DNA of 64,000 bases from Planctobacterium marinum (GTDB lineage Bacteria; Pseudomonadota; Gammaproteobacteria; Enterobacterales; Alteromonadaceae): assembly GCF_020687805.1 (NCBI RefSeq), contig NZ_JAJEWQ010000001.1, positions 901,232 through 965,231 of the forward strand, in the 5' to 3' direction. The notes beneath the pieces are model-generated. The model was not told the DNA's origin and made no database searches. It worked only from the letters and a program-made list of their open reading frames with translations. This document shows positions 53,865 through 61,682 of this stretch, piece after piece. Every line of letters starts with the position of its first letter. The stretch's first letter is position 1. The position numbers and the translations under genes are program-made.

Positions 53865-54932
53865 ATGTGGTGTGCAGATTGTGAGGCAATCAACCGATAT
53901 TTTTTTGAAGAAACCCGATTTTTCCTGTTCTCACCAACGACTGAAACTCAGTCAAAACTGGAGAAACTATTCAGCTCACTGGATTTTGAACAGGAGATCC
54001 TGGACACCCATTGCTTAACCGTTGTGTGCCACTCGAGTCGAATTGAGATGTTGTTGCTGGGAATTTATGGCGAATTACAAGGGCCGGAAAAAGCAAACAC
54101 GAAAATCACCTCAACCTCAGGAACCCGGCAGCTTAATCTGGAAGCCGTGGGCAGACTGCTAAGTGCAGACACCTTTATCAATCGCTATAAGAGCCTGTGG
54201 ATTGTAGATGCTGTTGAGCAACACCGATACGAAAGTTGGTTTCAGCCAATTATTTACAGTGCCGATGCAACTAAAGCCGCTCCCCGCATCTTCGCTCACG
54301 AGGCCCTGTTTCGGCTCAGAGATCAGGACGACACCATCATTCCACCCGGATATGTTTTCTCTGTGGCTGATAAATCGGATCTTTTGTTCTCGCTCGACCT
54401 GACGGCCAGACGCTCTGCAATAGAACACGCCGCTTCTGCCCGGCTTAAAAGCAAGGTGTTTGTCAATTTCAATCCATCCAGCATATACGACCCATCCTAT
54501 TGTTTACGCTCCACGGCAGCAGCCATTTCTCAGGCGGGACTGGAGGCCAGTGATGTGGTTTTTGAGGTAACCGAAACCCACAAAGTAAACAATCTGGCGC
54601 ACTTAAAAGGCGTTCTGAATTTTTATCGCAATGCCGGATTTAAAGTGGCCTTAGATGACGTGGGTGCTGGTTGGTCAGGGTTAAATTTACTGCATGATTT
54701 AATGCCAGACTTTGCCAAAATAGACATGGCTTTAATACGCGATATTGATTCACAACCGTCTAAACAAAAAATCGTAAAACATCTCATCGCCAGTGCCAAA
54801 GAAAATGGTATACAGATAATCGCGGAAGGCATTGAAACAGCGGCAGAAGCGGAATGTCTGGTGGCACTTCAGGCTGATTATTTACAAGGGTTTCTGTTTG
54901 GCAGACCCGCGTTTAAAGCACCGACAAAATGA
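53865..54932 (+). CDS. EAL-domain cyclic di-GMP phosphodiesterase
   Basis: The 355-residue protein has a ~110-residue N-terminal part without recognised domain and a C-terminal EAL domain. Catalytic residues are present: Glu in 'AHEALFRL', Asn in 'VFVNFNPSS', Glu in 'VFEVTE', the Asp pair in 'ALDDVGAGWSGL', Lys in 'FAKIDM', Glu in 'IAEGIET' and Gln in 'LQGFLFGRP'. The loop-6 signature reads DDVGAG instead of the usual DDFGTG. It should hydrolyse cyclic di-GMP. There are no membrane helices; the first residues contain Cys3 and Cys6. Confidence 0.88.
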   Translation: MWCADCEAINRYFFEETRFFLFSPTTETQSKLEKLFSSLDFEQEILDTHCLTVVCHSSRIEMLLLGIYGELQGPEKANTKITSTSGTRQLNLEAVGRLLSADTFINRYKSLWIVDAVEQHRYESWFQPIIYSADATKAAPRIFAHEALFRLRDQDDTIIPPGYVFSVADKSDLLFSLDLTARRSAIEHAASARLKSKVFVNFNPSSIYDPSYCLRSTAAAISQAGLEASDVVFEVTETHKVNNLAHLKGVLNFYRNAGFKVALDDVGAGWSGLNLLHDLMPDFAKIDMALIRDIDSQPSKQKIVKHLIASAKENGIQIIAEGIETAAEAECLVALQADYLQGFLFGRPAFKAPTK

Positions 54933-55092
54933 GTAGTAATTACCTTTGTCATACAACTTTCATCGGGGATTCGCCGTTTTGTAAAGAGCACCGGGCAAAA
55001 TGGCGGCGTTTTCAAGGTATGCATTGTTCCATGTGCTTTGAATCCACGTTTGCAATACCTCGTCGCTATCCATTTAAGTTGTAGGGTTTTTC

Positions 55093-55308
55093 ATGATAGA
55101 AGTTAATTTCAACGAAAGAGAGTTGGTCAACAGGCGAAATGATGCATTGAGGCGCTCCATCAAGCACATAGGCAATCCGCAATTTGAAGCCGAGTTCAGG
55201 GCAGCATCACAGGCATTAAGCAGTATGGCTTTTCAAAAACGACAAAATATTGAAAGCAATATGATTAGCCCGCAATTGCACACATTTACCAATAACTCAC
55301 CAGTTTAA
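55093..55308 (+). CDS. Small protein of unknown function
   Basis: The 71-residue, mostly helical, polar protein ('ERELVNRRNDALRRSIKHIG', 'FEAEFRAASQALSSMAFQKRQ') has no recognised domain. ATG 55093 has only a weak GTAGGG upstream. It lies 160 bases after the EAL gene. Composition and charge pattern look like a real protein, but support is limited to the open frame. Confidence 0.5.
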   Translation: MIEVNFNERELVNRRNDALRRSIKHIGNPQFEAEFRAASQALSSMAFQKRQNIESNMISPQLHTFTNNSPV

Positions 55309-55329
55309 GTCTCAAGGTCATAAGCTCAG

Positions 55330-55370
55330 GGTGTCAAAGATCTTGAAATCACATCAAGAACTCTGACACC
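55330..55370. other. Nested inverted repeat between two small convergent genes
   Basis: GGTGTCA (55330-55336) pairs with TGACACC (55364-55370), and inside it CTTGA (55342-55346) pairs with TCAAG (55354-55358). No T tract follows on either strand, so termination is uncertain, although its place between convergent stops suggests it. Confidence 0.45.
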
Positions 55371-55379
55371 ATGAAATTA

Positions 55380-55562
55380 TTAATGCAGGAAGCGACATTC
55401 ATTGGGTTGGTCAAAATCAGCGATCAGGTCATGGCTGATTTTTTTAGCTTCGTCTACCATCACTGTCATGGCATCCATGATATCCAGGAACTGCACCAGT
55501 TGTTTCTCGGACAAGGTTTCTGACAAGGCTTCGATATTGATAATAAGTTGTCTGGTTGACAT
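55380..55562 (-). CDS. Very small helical protein of unknown function
   Basis: The 60-residue protein 'MSTRQLIINIEALSETLS...' is amphipathic and acidic, with no membrane helix. An excellent ribosome site (CAGGAG, seven bases before ATG 55562) supports real translation. I do not recognise a family. It is convergent with the 71-residue gene. Confidence 0.6.
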   Translation of the reverse strand: MSTRQLIINIEALSETLSEKQLVQFLDIMDAMTVMVDEAKKISHDLIADFDQPNECRFLH

Positions 55563-55659
55563 GACTGACTCCTGATTTCGTCAACAATTTGGCAAATGGC
55601 AACTTTGCCGCACAAGTGTTAAGACTTAATCAAGCTTCGTGCCAACCAAACCTTTGGCG

Positions 55660-56154
55660 CTAATATTCCTGGTTACCAAGCATACTGGCGAGGTCCTGAG
55701 CCAATGTTGTTCTGGGCCGTTCAACTATACGCCCCAGTTCTTTATCCCCCTCTAACAGAACGATAGTGGGCGTGTATTTGAGTCGGTTTGCTTTGGCTTT
55801 TCCCGAAGGTTCTTGCTTTGTTCTGTCAACAGCCAACAGGGTGAGCTTCTGCAACTCAACACCACTGCTATCGAGCAATTTAAGGAGCCTTGGTATCTCC
55901 CGCTGACTATCATGGCACCAGTTGCCAAACATCACTAACAGTTCCTTACCCGTCAATTTTTTGATGTGTTCAATATCTGCCGGTGAAGGCTGGTAATCCT
56001 GATACCCGGATTTAAATTCAGGGTAACTGGCTAAAATCTGTTGGGGTGTCAGGTAACCTACCGAATCAGCAATAGCGGAATCTTTCTTGCCTGACGCATT
56101 AAAAGCGATTAACACTGCCAGCATCAGCACAGCGCCTTGCCACAAGCTTTTCAT
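55660..56154 (-). CDS. Thioredoxin-fold protein with CxxS active site
   Basis: The 164-residue protein has an N-terminal hydrophobic segment (residues ~6-20) that should export or anchor it. A thioredoxin-like domain follows: 'KELLVMFGNWCHDSQREIPRLLKLL', with Cys80-His-Asp-Ser83 in place of the usual CxxC, then the cis-Pro in 'LKYTPTIVLLEGDKELGRI'. With a single active-site Cys it cannot cycle as an ordinary dithiol oxidoreductase. ATG 56154 is chosen because it starts the signal segment and has AGGAC upstream; the frame extends to 56226. Confidence 0.78.
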   Translation of the reverse strand: MKSLWQGAVLMLAVLIAFNASGKKDSAIADSVGYLTPQQILASYPEFKSGYQDYQPSPADIEHIKKLTGKELLVMFGNWCHDSQREIPRLLKLLDSSGVELQKLTLLAVDRTKQEPSGKAKANRLKYTPTIVLLEGDKELGRIVERPRTTLAQDLASMLGNQEY

Positions 56155-56378
56155 AGTTTGATTGTCCTGGTTATCACATTCATTTTCGGGCAACAGCATA
56201 ATTGTGCCTGGTTGGACTTGCAACACACCACAACGGCAAATCTAATCCTGACATCAGGCAAATGCTCAAATACAAGTGAATTTAATATCATTCATTTTTG
56301 TAAATAATATGTTAAGTTGACGAAAGTCAGACCTCTGACTAGTATCTTTCTCGACCCATTTGCAAAGGATAAACGGAC

Positions 56379-59033
56379 ATGACTAAGTTGACATTAGTAT
56401 CAGCAGGATTGTTAACCGCCTCGTTGCTGGTAACAGGCTGCTCATCAGACAGCAACAACCCGCCCGACAGTGTGGCTAATCCCCCTTCCCCTTCAGTACA
56501 ACCGCCTCCGACACCCACGAACCCTACTATTCCGGCACCACCCGATCCGGTTACGCCTGTACAGGCACCGGCATTCGCGGAAGGTACACTAACAGCGGAT
56601 ATTCGCCGCACCAGTTATGGTGTGCCCCATATTACCGCCAATAGTTTAGAGGAGTTAGCGTTCGGTAGCGGATATACGCAGGCCGAAGACCACCTTTGTA
56701 TTCTTGCTGATGTCTTTGTAAAGGCGAATAGTCGACGCTCAGAATTTTTTGGACCACATGCCAGCATTAATATCGCAACGGGCGAAATTAGTGCTGCCGA
56801 TAACGGCAACCTAATTTCCGACTTTGGTTATCTGGCAACGGGGATCAGAGCTGCTGCGGAAGCCAATATTGACAATTTACCCGATAGATCACGCGCAATG
56901 CTCAGTGGCTTTGCTCAGGGGTACAACAAATACCTGACTGAGTTGGCAAGCAACCCTACTCCGAACCTGCCCTGTGCGGGGCAGGCCTGGGTAATGCCGA
57001 TTGAAGGTGTCGATTTACTGACTTATATGTATTCCATCGCTTTACTGCCTGGCGCCGCAAACTTTTTCGATTTAATGTTTTTCGCCAATCCAGGCGACAG
57101 TGATGAGTATCTGCCGCGCCTGGCGACGGCGGGTAAATCCTCGCAACAGGTTACTGCAGCATTGCAGGAAATCAACAAAGTTGCAGCGTCGCAAAAAGCC
57201 CATTTAACCCTGCCAGACAGAATTGCCGCGGGCCTGGGTTCCAACGGTTGGGGACTGGGTTCAGAAATGACAGAAAATGGCAAAGGCATTGTCCTGGCTA
57301 ACCCCCATTTTCCCCATACCGGTCAAATTCGTTTTTTCCAGTCGCACCTGACAATTCCGGGTGTCATGGATGTTACCGGCGGTTCCCTGATCGGTATGCC
57401 TGGTGCAATCAATATTGGCTTCAATCAAAATCTGGCATGGACTCACACCTTCTCAACCGCTGAACACTTTGTGGTGTATCAATTGCAACTCGGCGAGGAC
57501 CGGGAAACCTATATTTTTGACGGGCAAGCTTTACCCGTTGAAAAACGTACTGAGCAAATAATGGTGAACATTGGTACGGCAGTTGTGCCCTTTGAGAAAG
57601 ATATCTACGTTACCGCGCGAGGCCCGATGATTGAAGCACCGCCAACAGCGGCCCCCTTTGTCTGGGACGACAATCAGGCGTTTTATGTGCAGGATGCCAA
57701 TATGTACAACAATGACGTCCTGGAACATTGGGTGTCCATGAATCTGGCCCGCAATCTGGCGGAATTTCAGCAGGCCTTTAAAGATTACGATGGTGTCATT
57801 TTTAACAACACCCTCTACGCGGACGATCAGGGTAATGCCTGGTACATTGATGATTCAACGGTACCGAACCTCACATTGAACGCGGAAACCGGTGTTGCCA
57901 ATGATCCCACATTTGCAGGTCTCAGAGCTCAGGCAGGGTTTACCGTGTTGCCAGGTAGTTCCAGTATTTTCGGGTTCACCAATGCCGAACCTTATGAGAA
58001 TGCCCCTAAATTACTGACCAATACTTATGTGCAAAACTCGAATGATTCATTCTGGTTAACTAACGCAGAAATGCCCCTCAATGGCTATGTCTCGCCGCTC
58101 TATGGCGATACTCATACACCGCAAACGATGCGCTCCAGAATGGGCCAGAAACTGCTCAAAGACAGTAGTGGTGAAGATGGCAGATTCAATGCAACTGAAG
58201 TTGAAAATGCGTTATTTTCAAACCGCTCTTATTTTGCAGAGTTAGTATTGGACAATCTGCTGGCTAATTGCGAGCCGGATGAAAGCGGGCAACGCAATGT
58301 CGAAATAGCCAACGGCGAAACGGTTGATGTTGTGCCTGCCTGCAGCACACTCACAGCCTGGAATGGCATGCAAAATAGCGACAGTATCGGTGGCGGTTTG
58401 TTGCGGGAATTTGCCTATGAATTCTGTAGCAACAGTACCTGCGTTAATGCGCTGAGTGATGATTTTGATAGCGCAAATGCCACCACAACCCCGTCGGCAC
58501 CGGCCAGTTATGACACGGCGTTGGTAGCATTAGCAACCGCCTGGTATAATCTGAATGAAGCGGGCTTTAATCCCGCCTCGCCATTAGGAGCAATGCAGTT
58601 TACCGAAAAGAGCCTGCCGGACGGCTCGCCATCAGGAGCAGTTATTCCCTGGCCAGGCGCAAACAACCGGGAAGGTGGCTTTAATGTCTTTGATTACAAT
58701 TACAGCCAAAGCCGCGACGGTACGTTGTTACCTCACCACAGTTATGACAGAGTTGACTCGGCGGTTACCGGACAACCCCTCGCCTCAGGCCTAAGCAGTG
58801 CCGGCTATCATGTGCGCTATGGCTCCAGCTGGATGATGGTGGTGGAGTTTACCGATGATGGTCCACAAGGCAGAGGCGTTTTAACATTCTCACAATCCAA
58901 TAATGCGTTTTCACCTCATTGGAATGACCAGTCAGTGCTCTATGCGCAAAGCAATGGTTTACGCCCTATCCTGTTTACTGAGGATGACATCGCGGCAAAT
59001 ACCCTTAGCAGCATGACACTTACCAACGATTAA
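56379..59033 (+). CDS. Penicillin-acylase-family lipoprotein (N-terminal nucleophile amidase)
   Basis: The 884-residue protein has a lipobox 'LVTGC' (Cys21), then a proline-rich tether (~28-66), then the penicillin amidase fold: 'IRRTSYGVPHITANSLEELAFGSGYTQAEDHL' is the alpha-chain start. The autoprocessing site and Ser nucleophile are at 'GLGSNGWGLGS' around residue 285, followed by 'ANPHFPHTGQ'. Relatives include acyl-homoserine-lactone acylases and cephalosporin/penicillin acylases; which amide is cut cannot be read from sequence. As a lipoprotein it is membrane tethered, unlike most soluble periplasmic relatives. Confidence 0.9.
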   Translation: MTKLTLVSAGLLTASLLVTGCSSDSNNPPDSVANPPSPSVQPPPTPTNPTIPAPPDPVTPVQAPAFAEGTLTADIRRTSYGVPHITANSLEELAFGSGYTQAEDHLCILADVFVKANSRRSEFFGPHASINIATGEISAADNGNLISDFGYLATGIRAAAEANIDNLPDRSRAMLSGFAQGYNKYLTELASNPTPNLPCAGQAWVMPIEGVDLLTYMYSIALLPGAANFFDLMFFANPGDSDEYLPRLATAGKSSQQVTAALQEINKVAASQKAHLTLPDRIAAGLGSNGWGLGSEMTENGKGIVLANPHFPHTGQIRFFQSHLTIPGVMDVTGGSLIGMPGAINIGFNQNLAWTHTFSTAEHFVVYQLQLGEDRETYIFDGQALPVEKRTEQIMVNIGTAVVPFEKDIYVTARGPMIEAPPTAAPFVWDDNQAFYVQDANMYNNDVLEHWVSMNLARNLAEFQQAFKDYDGVIFNNTLYADDQGNAWYIDDSTVPNLTLNAETGVANDPTFAGLRAQAGFTVLPGSSSIFGFTNAEPYENAPKLLTNTYVQNSNDSFWLTNAEMPLNGYVSPLYGDTHTPQTMRSRMGQKLLKDSSGEDGRFNATEVENALFSNRSYFAELVLDNLLANCEPDESGQRNVEIANGETVDVVPACSTLTAWNGMQNSDSIGGGLLREFAYEFCSNSTCVNALSDDFDSANATTTPSAPASYDTALVALATAWYNLNEAGFNPASPLGAMQFTEKSLPDGSPSGAVIPWPGANNREGGFNVFDYNYSQSRDGTLLPHHSYDRVDSAVTGQPLASGLSSAGYHVRYGSSWMMVVEFTDDGPQGRGVLTFSQSNNAFSPHWNDQSVLYAQSNGLRPILFTEDDIAANTLSSMTLTND

Positions 59034-59046
59034 TCGTTACCCAAAG

Positions 59047-59082
59047 AAAAACGCCTGTATGCTGACATACAGGCGTTTTTTT
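59047..59082. terminator. Bidirectional terminator between the acylase gene and lysC
   Basis: A perfect 15-bp stem (AAAAACGCCTGTATG / CATACAGGCGTTTTT) with a CTGA loop separates two convergent genes. The plus strand ends in T7. Confidence 0.9.
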
Positions 59083-59108
59083 ATACCATGTTAAAATGAC
59101 CGTTCGCG

Positions 59109-60476
59109 TTATCTGGCCAGGTTTTCAGCCAGCAAATGTTGGTGCAGCTCCTTTATCACACCGGTACTGGCTTCTTCATCCACCAGAAACGAGATATTGT
59201 GTGGATTCGCGCCGTAACTGATCATTCTGATTCTGACGGTTTCCAACACCTCAAATATTTTGCCAGCACCACCGTGTTTCGCGTGTAGTTTATTGCCAAC
59301 AATCGTGATCAGGTCCAGCTTTGGTGTTACCTCTACAATGCAGATTTTTTCCAGTTCTGCTAACGCCCGGGTTGACGCCTGCGCCAGATTGGTAGCATGC
59401 CAGGCGTTGAAAGTCAGAGATATAAAGGTTTCTGATGTAGTAATTAAATCGATACTCAACCCAAACTGATCCAGGATGTTAAATACCTTGCCGATAAACT
59501 GCGTAGTACGTTCCATTTTAGGCGTGTGCAGTGTTACCAATTGCTGCTCTTTGCGTCGGGTTATTGCTCTGAATGTCGGTTCAAACTGACAATCTTTAAC
59601 GATAGTGGTGCCGCCCTGCTCAGGGGCACGGGTACTGCCCACAAATACCGGAATATTTTGCCTTAACGTTGGCGCTAATGTTGCTGGATGTAGTACTTTC
59701 GCACCAAAGTTTGCCATCTCTGCAGCTTCGTCATAGCTCAGTTCAGCAATGGGATAGGCTCGTTCATCGATACGTGGGTCAGTGCTAAACACCCCGGCCA
59801 CATCAGTCCAGATCTCACAGCGTTTTGCGGATAACGCTTCAGATAATAAAGCGGCAGTATAATCGGAACCGCCCCGGCCTAACGTCGTAGTGTCTCCCCA
59901 GGCGGTTTTGCCTATAAAGCCCTGGGTTACCAAAACCCGCTCTGCAAGCAGTGGGGTCATGTCTTTTTGGGCGCGAATGGCGAGTTGCTCAATATCGGGT
60001 GTAGCAGAGCCAAAATTGTCGTCGGTCAGCATCACCTGTCTGACATCGAACTCCAGAGCCGCCACGCCACTTTCATTAAAACAGGCAGCCAGCAACAAAG
60101 AAGCCAGCCGTTCACCGTACGACAGTAATTCATCCTGTAACATCGGGCTTTCATTGATGCCATCAGCGTAGACGACCTTTTGGATGCCGGCAAACAGGTT
60201 GTCCAATTTAGGCTTAACACTTTGCTTGTCGTTGAGTTGTTCATAAATGTCAAAAATTTGCTGCTCTATTCGCTGCAAAATAATCTCTTTATCTTCTCCG
60301 GACATGGGCGTTTTACCCAATTCCACCAGATGGTTGGTGATGCCCGCCGGGGCACTGGTTACCACCAGTTTGCAGTCTGTATTCTGGGAAACGATACGCA
60401 CACAGTTTTTCATAGCCTCAAAATTTGCGACGCTGGTGCCACCAAATTTTGCTATGACCAGGGAAGAATCATGCAT
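59109..60476 (-). CDS. lysC: Aspartate kinase, LysC type (lysine-sensitive aspartokinase)
   Basis: The enzyme phosphorylates aspartate at the start of Lys/Thr/Met synthesis. The 455-residue protein (E. coli LysC 449) has the kinase motif 'VIAKFGGTSVANFEAM', 'TTTLGRGGSDYTAALL', and two C-terminal ACT domains ('FNILDQFGLSIDLITTSETFISLTF' and 'RIRMISYGANPHNISFLV'). There is no fused homoserine dehydrogenase. The length and ACT arrangement match the LysC group. GAGG lies about ten bases before ATG 60476. I looked for a lysine riboswitch in the leader and found no match. Confidence 0.93.
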   Translation of the reverse strand: MHDSSLVIAKFGGTSVANFEAMKNCVRIVSQNTDCKLVVTSAPAGITNHLVELGKTPMSGEDKEIILQRIEQQIFDIYEQLNDKQSVKPKLDNLFAGIQKVVYADGINESPMLQDELLSYGERLASLLLAACFNESGVAALEFDVRQVMLTDDNFGSATPDIEQLAIRAQKDMTPLLAERVLVTQGFIGKTAWGDTTTLGRGGSDYTAALLSEALSAKRCEIWTDVAGVFSTDPRIDERAYPIAELSYDEAAEMANFGAKVLHPATLAPTLRQNIPVFVGSTRAPEQGGTTIVKDCQFEPTFRAITRRKEQQLVTLHTPKMERTTQFIGKVFNILDQFGLSIDLITTSETFISLTFNAWHATNLAQASTRALAELEKICIVEVTPKLDLITIVGNKLHAKHGGAGKIFEVLETVRIRMISYGANPHNISFLVDEEASTGVIKELHQHLLAENLAR

Positions 60477-60764
60477 TTATAAAAAGCCTCAGTTTAATTA
60501 CCGGTACAGTTTAATCATAGTCAGGTTTATAAGGGTAACAATTTCTCAGTATTTAACCCAGAGGCCATCTAATACTTTAGGCTAAAATGCTCAATTGGGG
60601 GGTTCCAATGCCGATAAAACTTATGAGACGATGCGTCTTGAAACATGCCAACAAGGCATAACCGCCCCTTGTAAACTAGCTTGAGAGTGGTCCGGATATG
60701 CGCTTTGTTGGTATTGATTCCCTTCCAACGTTTTGGGCGGATGTGGTTAACTTAGCTAAATTGG
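60477..60764. other. 288-bp gap with dense hairpins and two tiny plus-strand frames
   Basis: I see no known gene or riboswitch. Between 60594 and 60780 there are five inverted repeats in a row: ATTGG/CCAAT (60594-60609), AGACG/CGTCT (60626-60638), ATGCC/GGCAT (60645-60659), GTTGG/CCAAC (60707-60729) and GGCGGATG/CATCCGCC (60736-60780). The last has TGTTTT after it on the plus strand and reaches into the end of the next gene. Two short plus-strand frames occur: 60608-60661 (17 residues, GGGGGG upstream) and 60698-60772 (24 residues). Confidence 0.45.
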
Positions 60765-61421
60765 CTAGGTAGCATCCGCCTGTTTTCCAAAGCGCTCCTG
60801 ATATTCTTCTTTGGCAATACCATAATTCCCCAGTTTCAGGTTGCCTGACTCAACACTGAGAAAGCGGTTCTGTTGCAATTGTTCACTGGTTTTCAGCAAA
60901 TAAGCTTCAATATCTTTGTCCGATGTGTCGTCATTCTTTAAGGATTGTGCATAATCCCGGGCGGTCACCTGTTCACTGAGCTCTGACAGCATCATTACCT
61001 TTTCCATGCGCTCACTAAGCCTGCTGTCACGATTCAGATAATCAACCAACTTGTTTAAAGATTTATTGTCGGCTTGTTCAGAAGCCAGTTGCCACTTTCC
61101 ATCAGATAGTTGCAGTGGCGGAATGTTAGACAGGTTGAGATCTTCAGTGACACTTTTCAGTTCATTTTTGACCTGCTTAAAATAGAAATCCAGCATGTCA
61201 TTAACTTTGTCACCGGTGACACTGCTTTCACCGCTAATTATCTGATCAACCATGTTGTCGATAGACTGCACGTTGACCAGGCTATTTTGAATGGCATCCA
61301 CATCCTGAGCACTGTTCTTTGCTCCTAAATTCTGCATGTCACTGACAAATTGTGCATTGGATCGTTGATCGTCGATGTACTGGAAAAGTGAAGTCGCCTG
61401 CGAAGCTGTTGTTGATAACAT
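60765..61421 (-). CDS. Uncharacterised helical protein
   Basis: The 218-residue protein is polar and almost entirely helical ('AIQNSLVNVQSIDNMVDQII', 'VNDMLDFYFKQVKNELKSV', 'ERMEKVMMLSELSEQV'). There is no signal peptide, membrane helix or cysteine, and I recognise no domain. ATG 61421 lacks a good ribosome site. The end of the gene overlaps the 3' arm of a large hairpin. Its length and composition suggest a real gene, but no role can be named. Confidence 0.6.
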   Translation of the reverse strand: MLSTTASQATSLFQYIDDQRSNAQFVSDMQNLGAKNSAQDVDAIQNSLVNVQSIDNMVDQIISGESSVTGDKVNDMLDFYFKQVKNELKSVTEDLNLSNIPPLQLSDGKWQLASEQADNKSLNKLVDYLNRDSRLSERMEKVMMLSELSEQVTARDYAQSLKNDDTSDKDIEAYLLKTSEQLQQNRFLSVESGNLKLGNYGIAKEEYQERFGKQADAT

Positions 61422-61682
61422 AATAAGTCAAAAATTCGTTAACCCTGCATCTGTTCAGCAATAACCGGACCAACTTAATAGCTACAGCCAAACTTTCCGG
61501 GGCCACCTGTTCTGACCCGTTCAGCCGTCAATTGGCGCATCGAAAATTAACATCAAAACCTGTCCAGATGGTCATAAACCATTGAAAGATTTAATAATTT
61601 CGTAGCCATTCTGTCACATTCTCTATTTTTAATATTGGGCCTGACTTTCAGCCCAAATGTGCAAATTAAAATAGGATTAATC

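Noticed and set aside
54972-55013. Imperfect CGCCGTTTTG/CAAAATGGCG hairpin after the EAL gene
   Set aside because: It has a 14-base loop, one mismatch and an interrupted TTTT; too weak to call a terminator.
59260-60585. Plus-strand frames opposite lysC
   Set aside because: They lie antisense to well-conserved kinase and ACT motifs and show no protein features of their own.
60477-60764. Lysine riboswitch upstream of lysC
   Set aside because: The minus-strand leader was compared from memory with the E. coli lysC leader. The conserved core segments (such as the AAGTA and CGCCGAGG regions) were not found, so the class is not called.
60645-60772. Integron attC-like site (CATAACCGCC ... GGCGG ... 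GGTTAAC)
   Set aside because: The ends do not fit the RYYYAAC/GTTRRRY core sites and no cassette genes or integrase are nearby.
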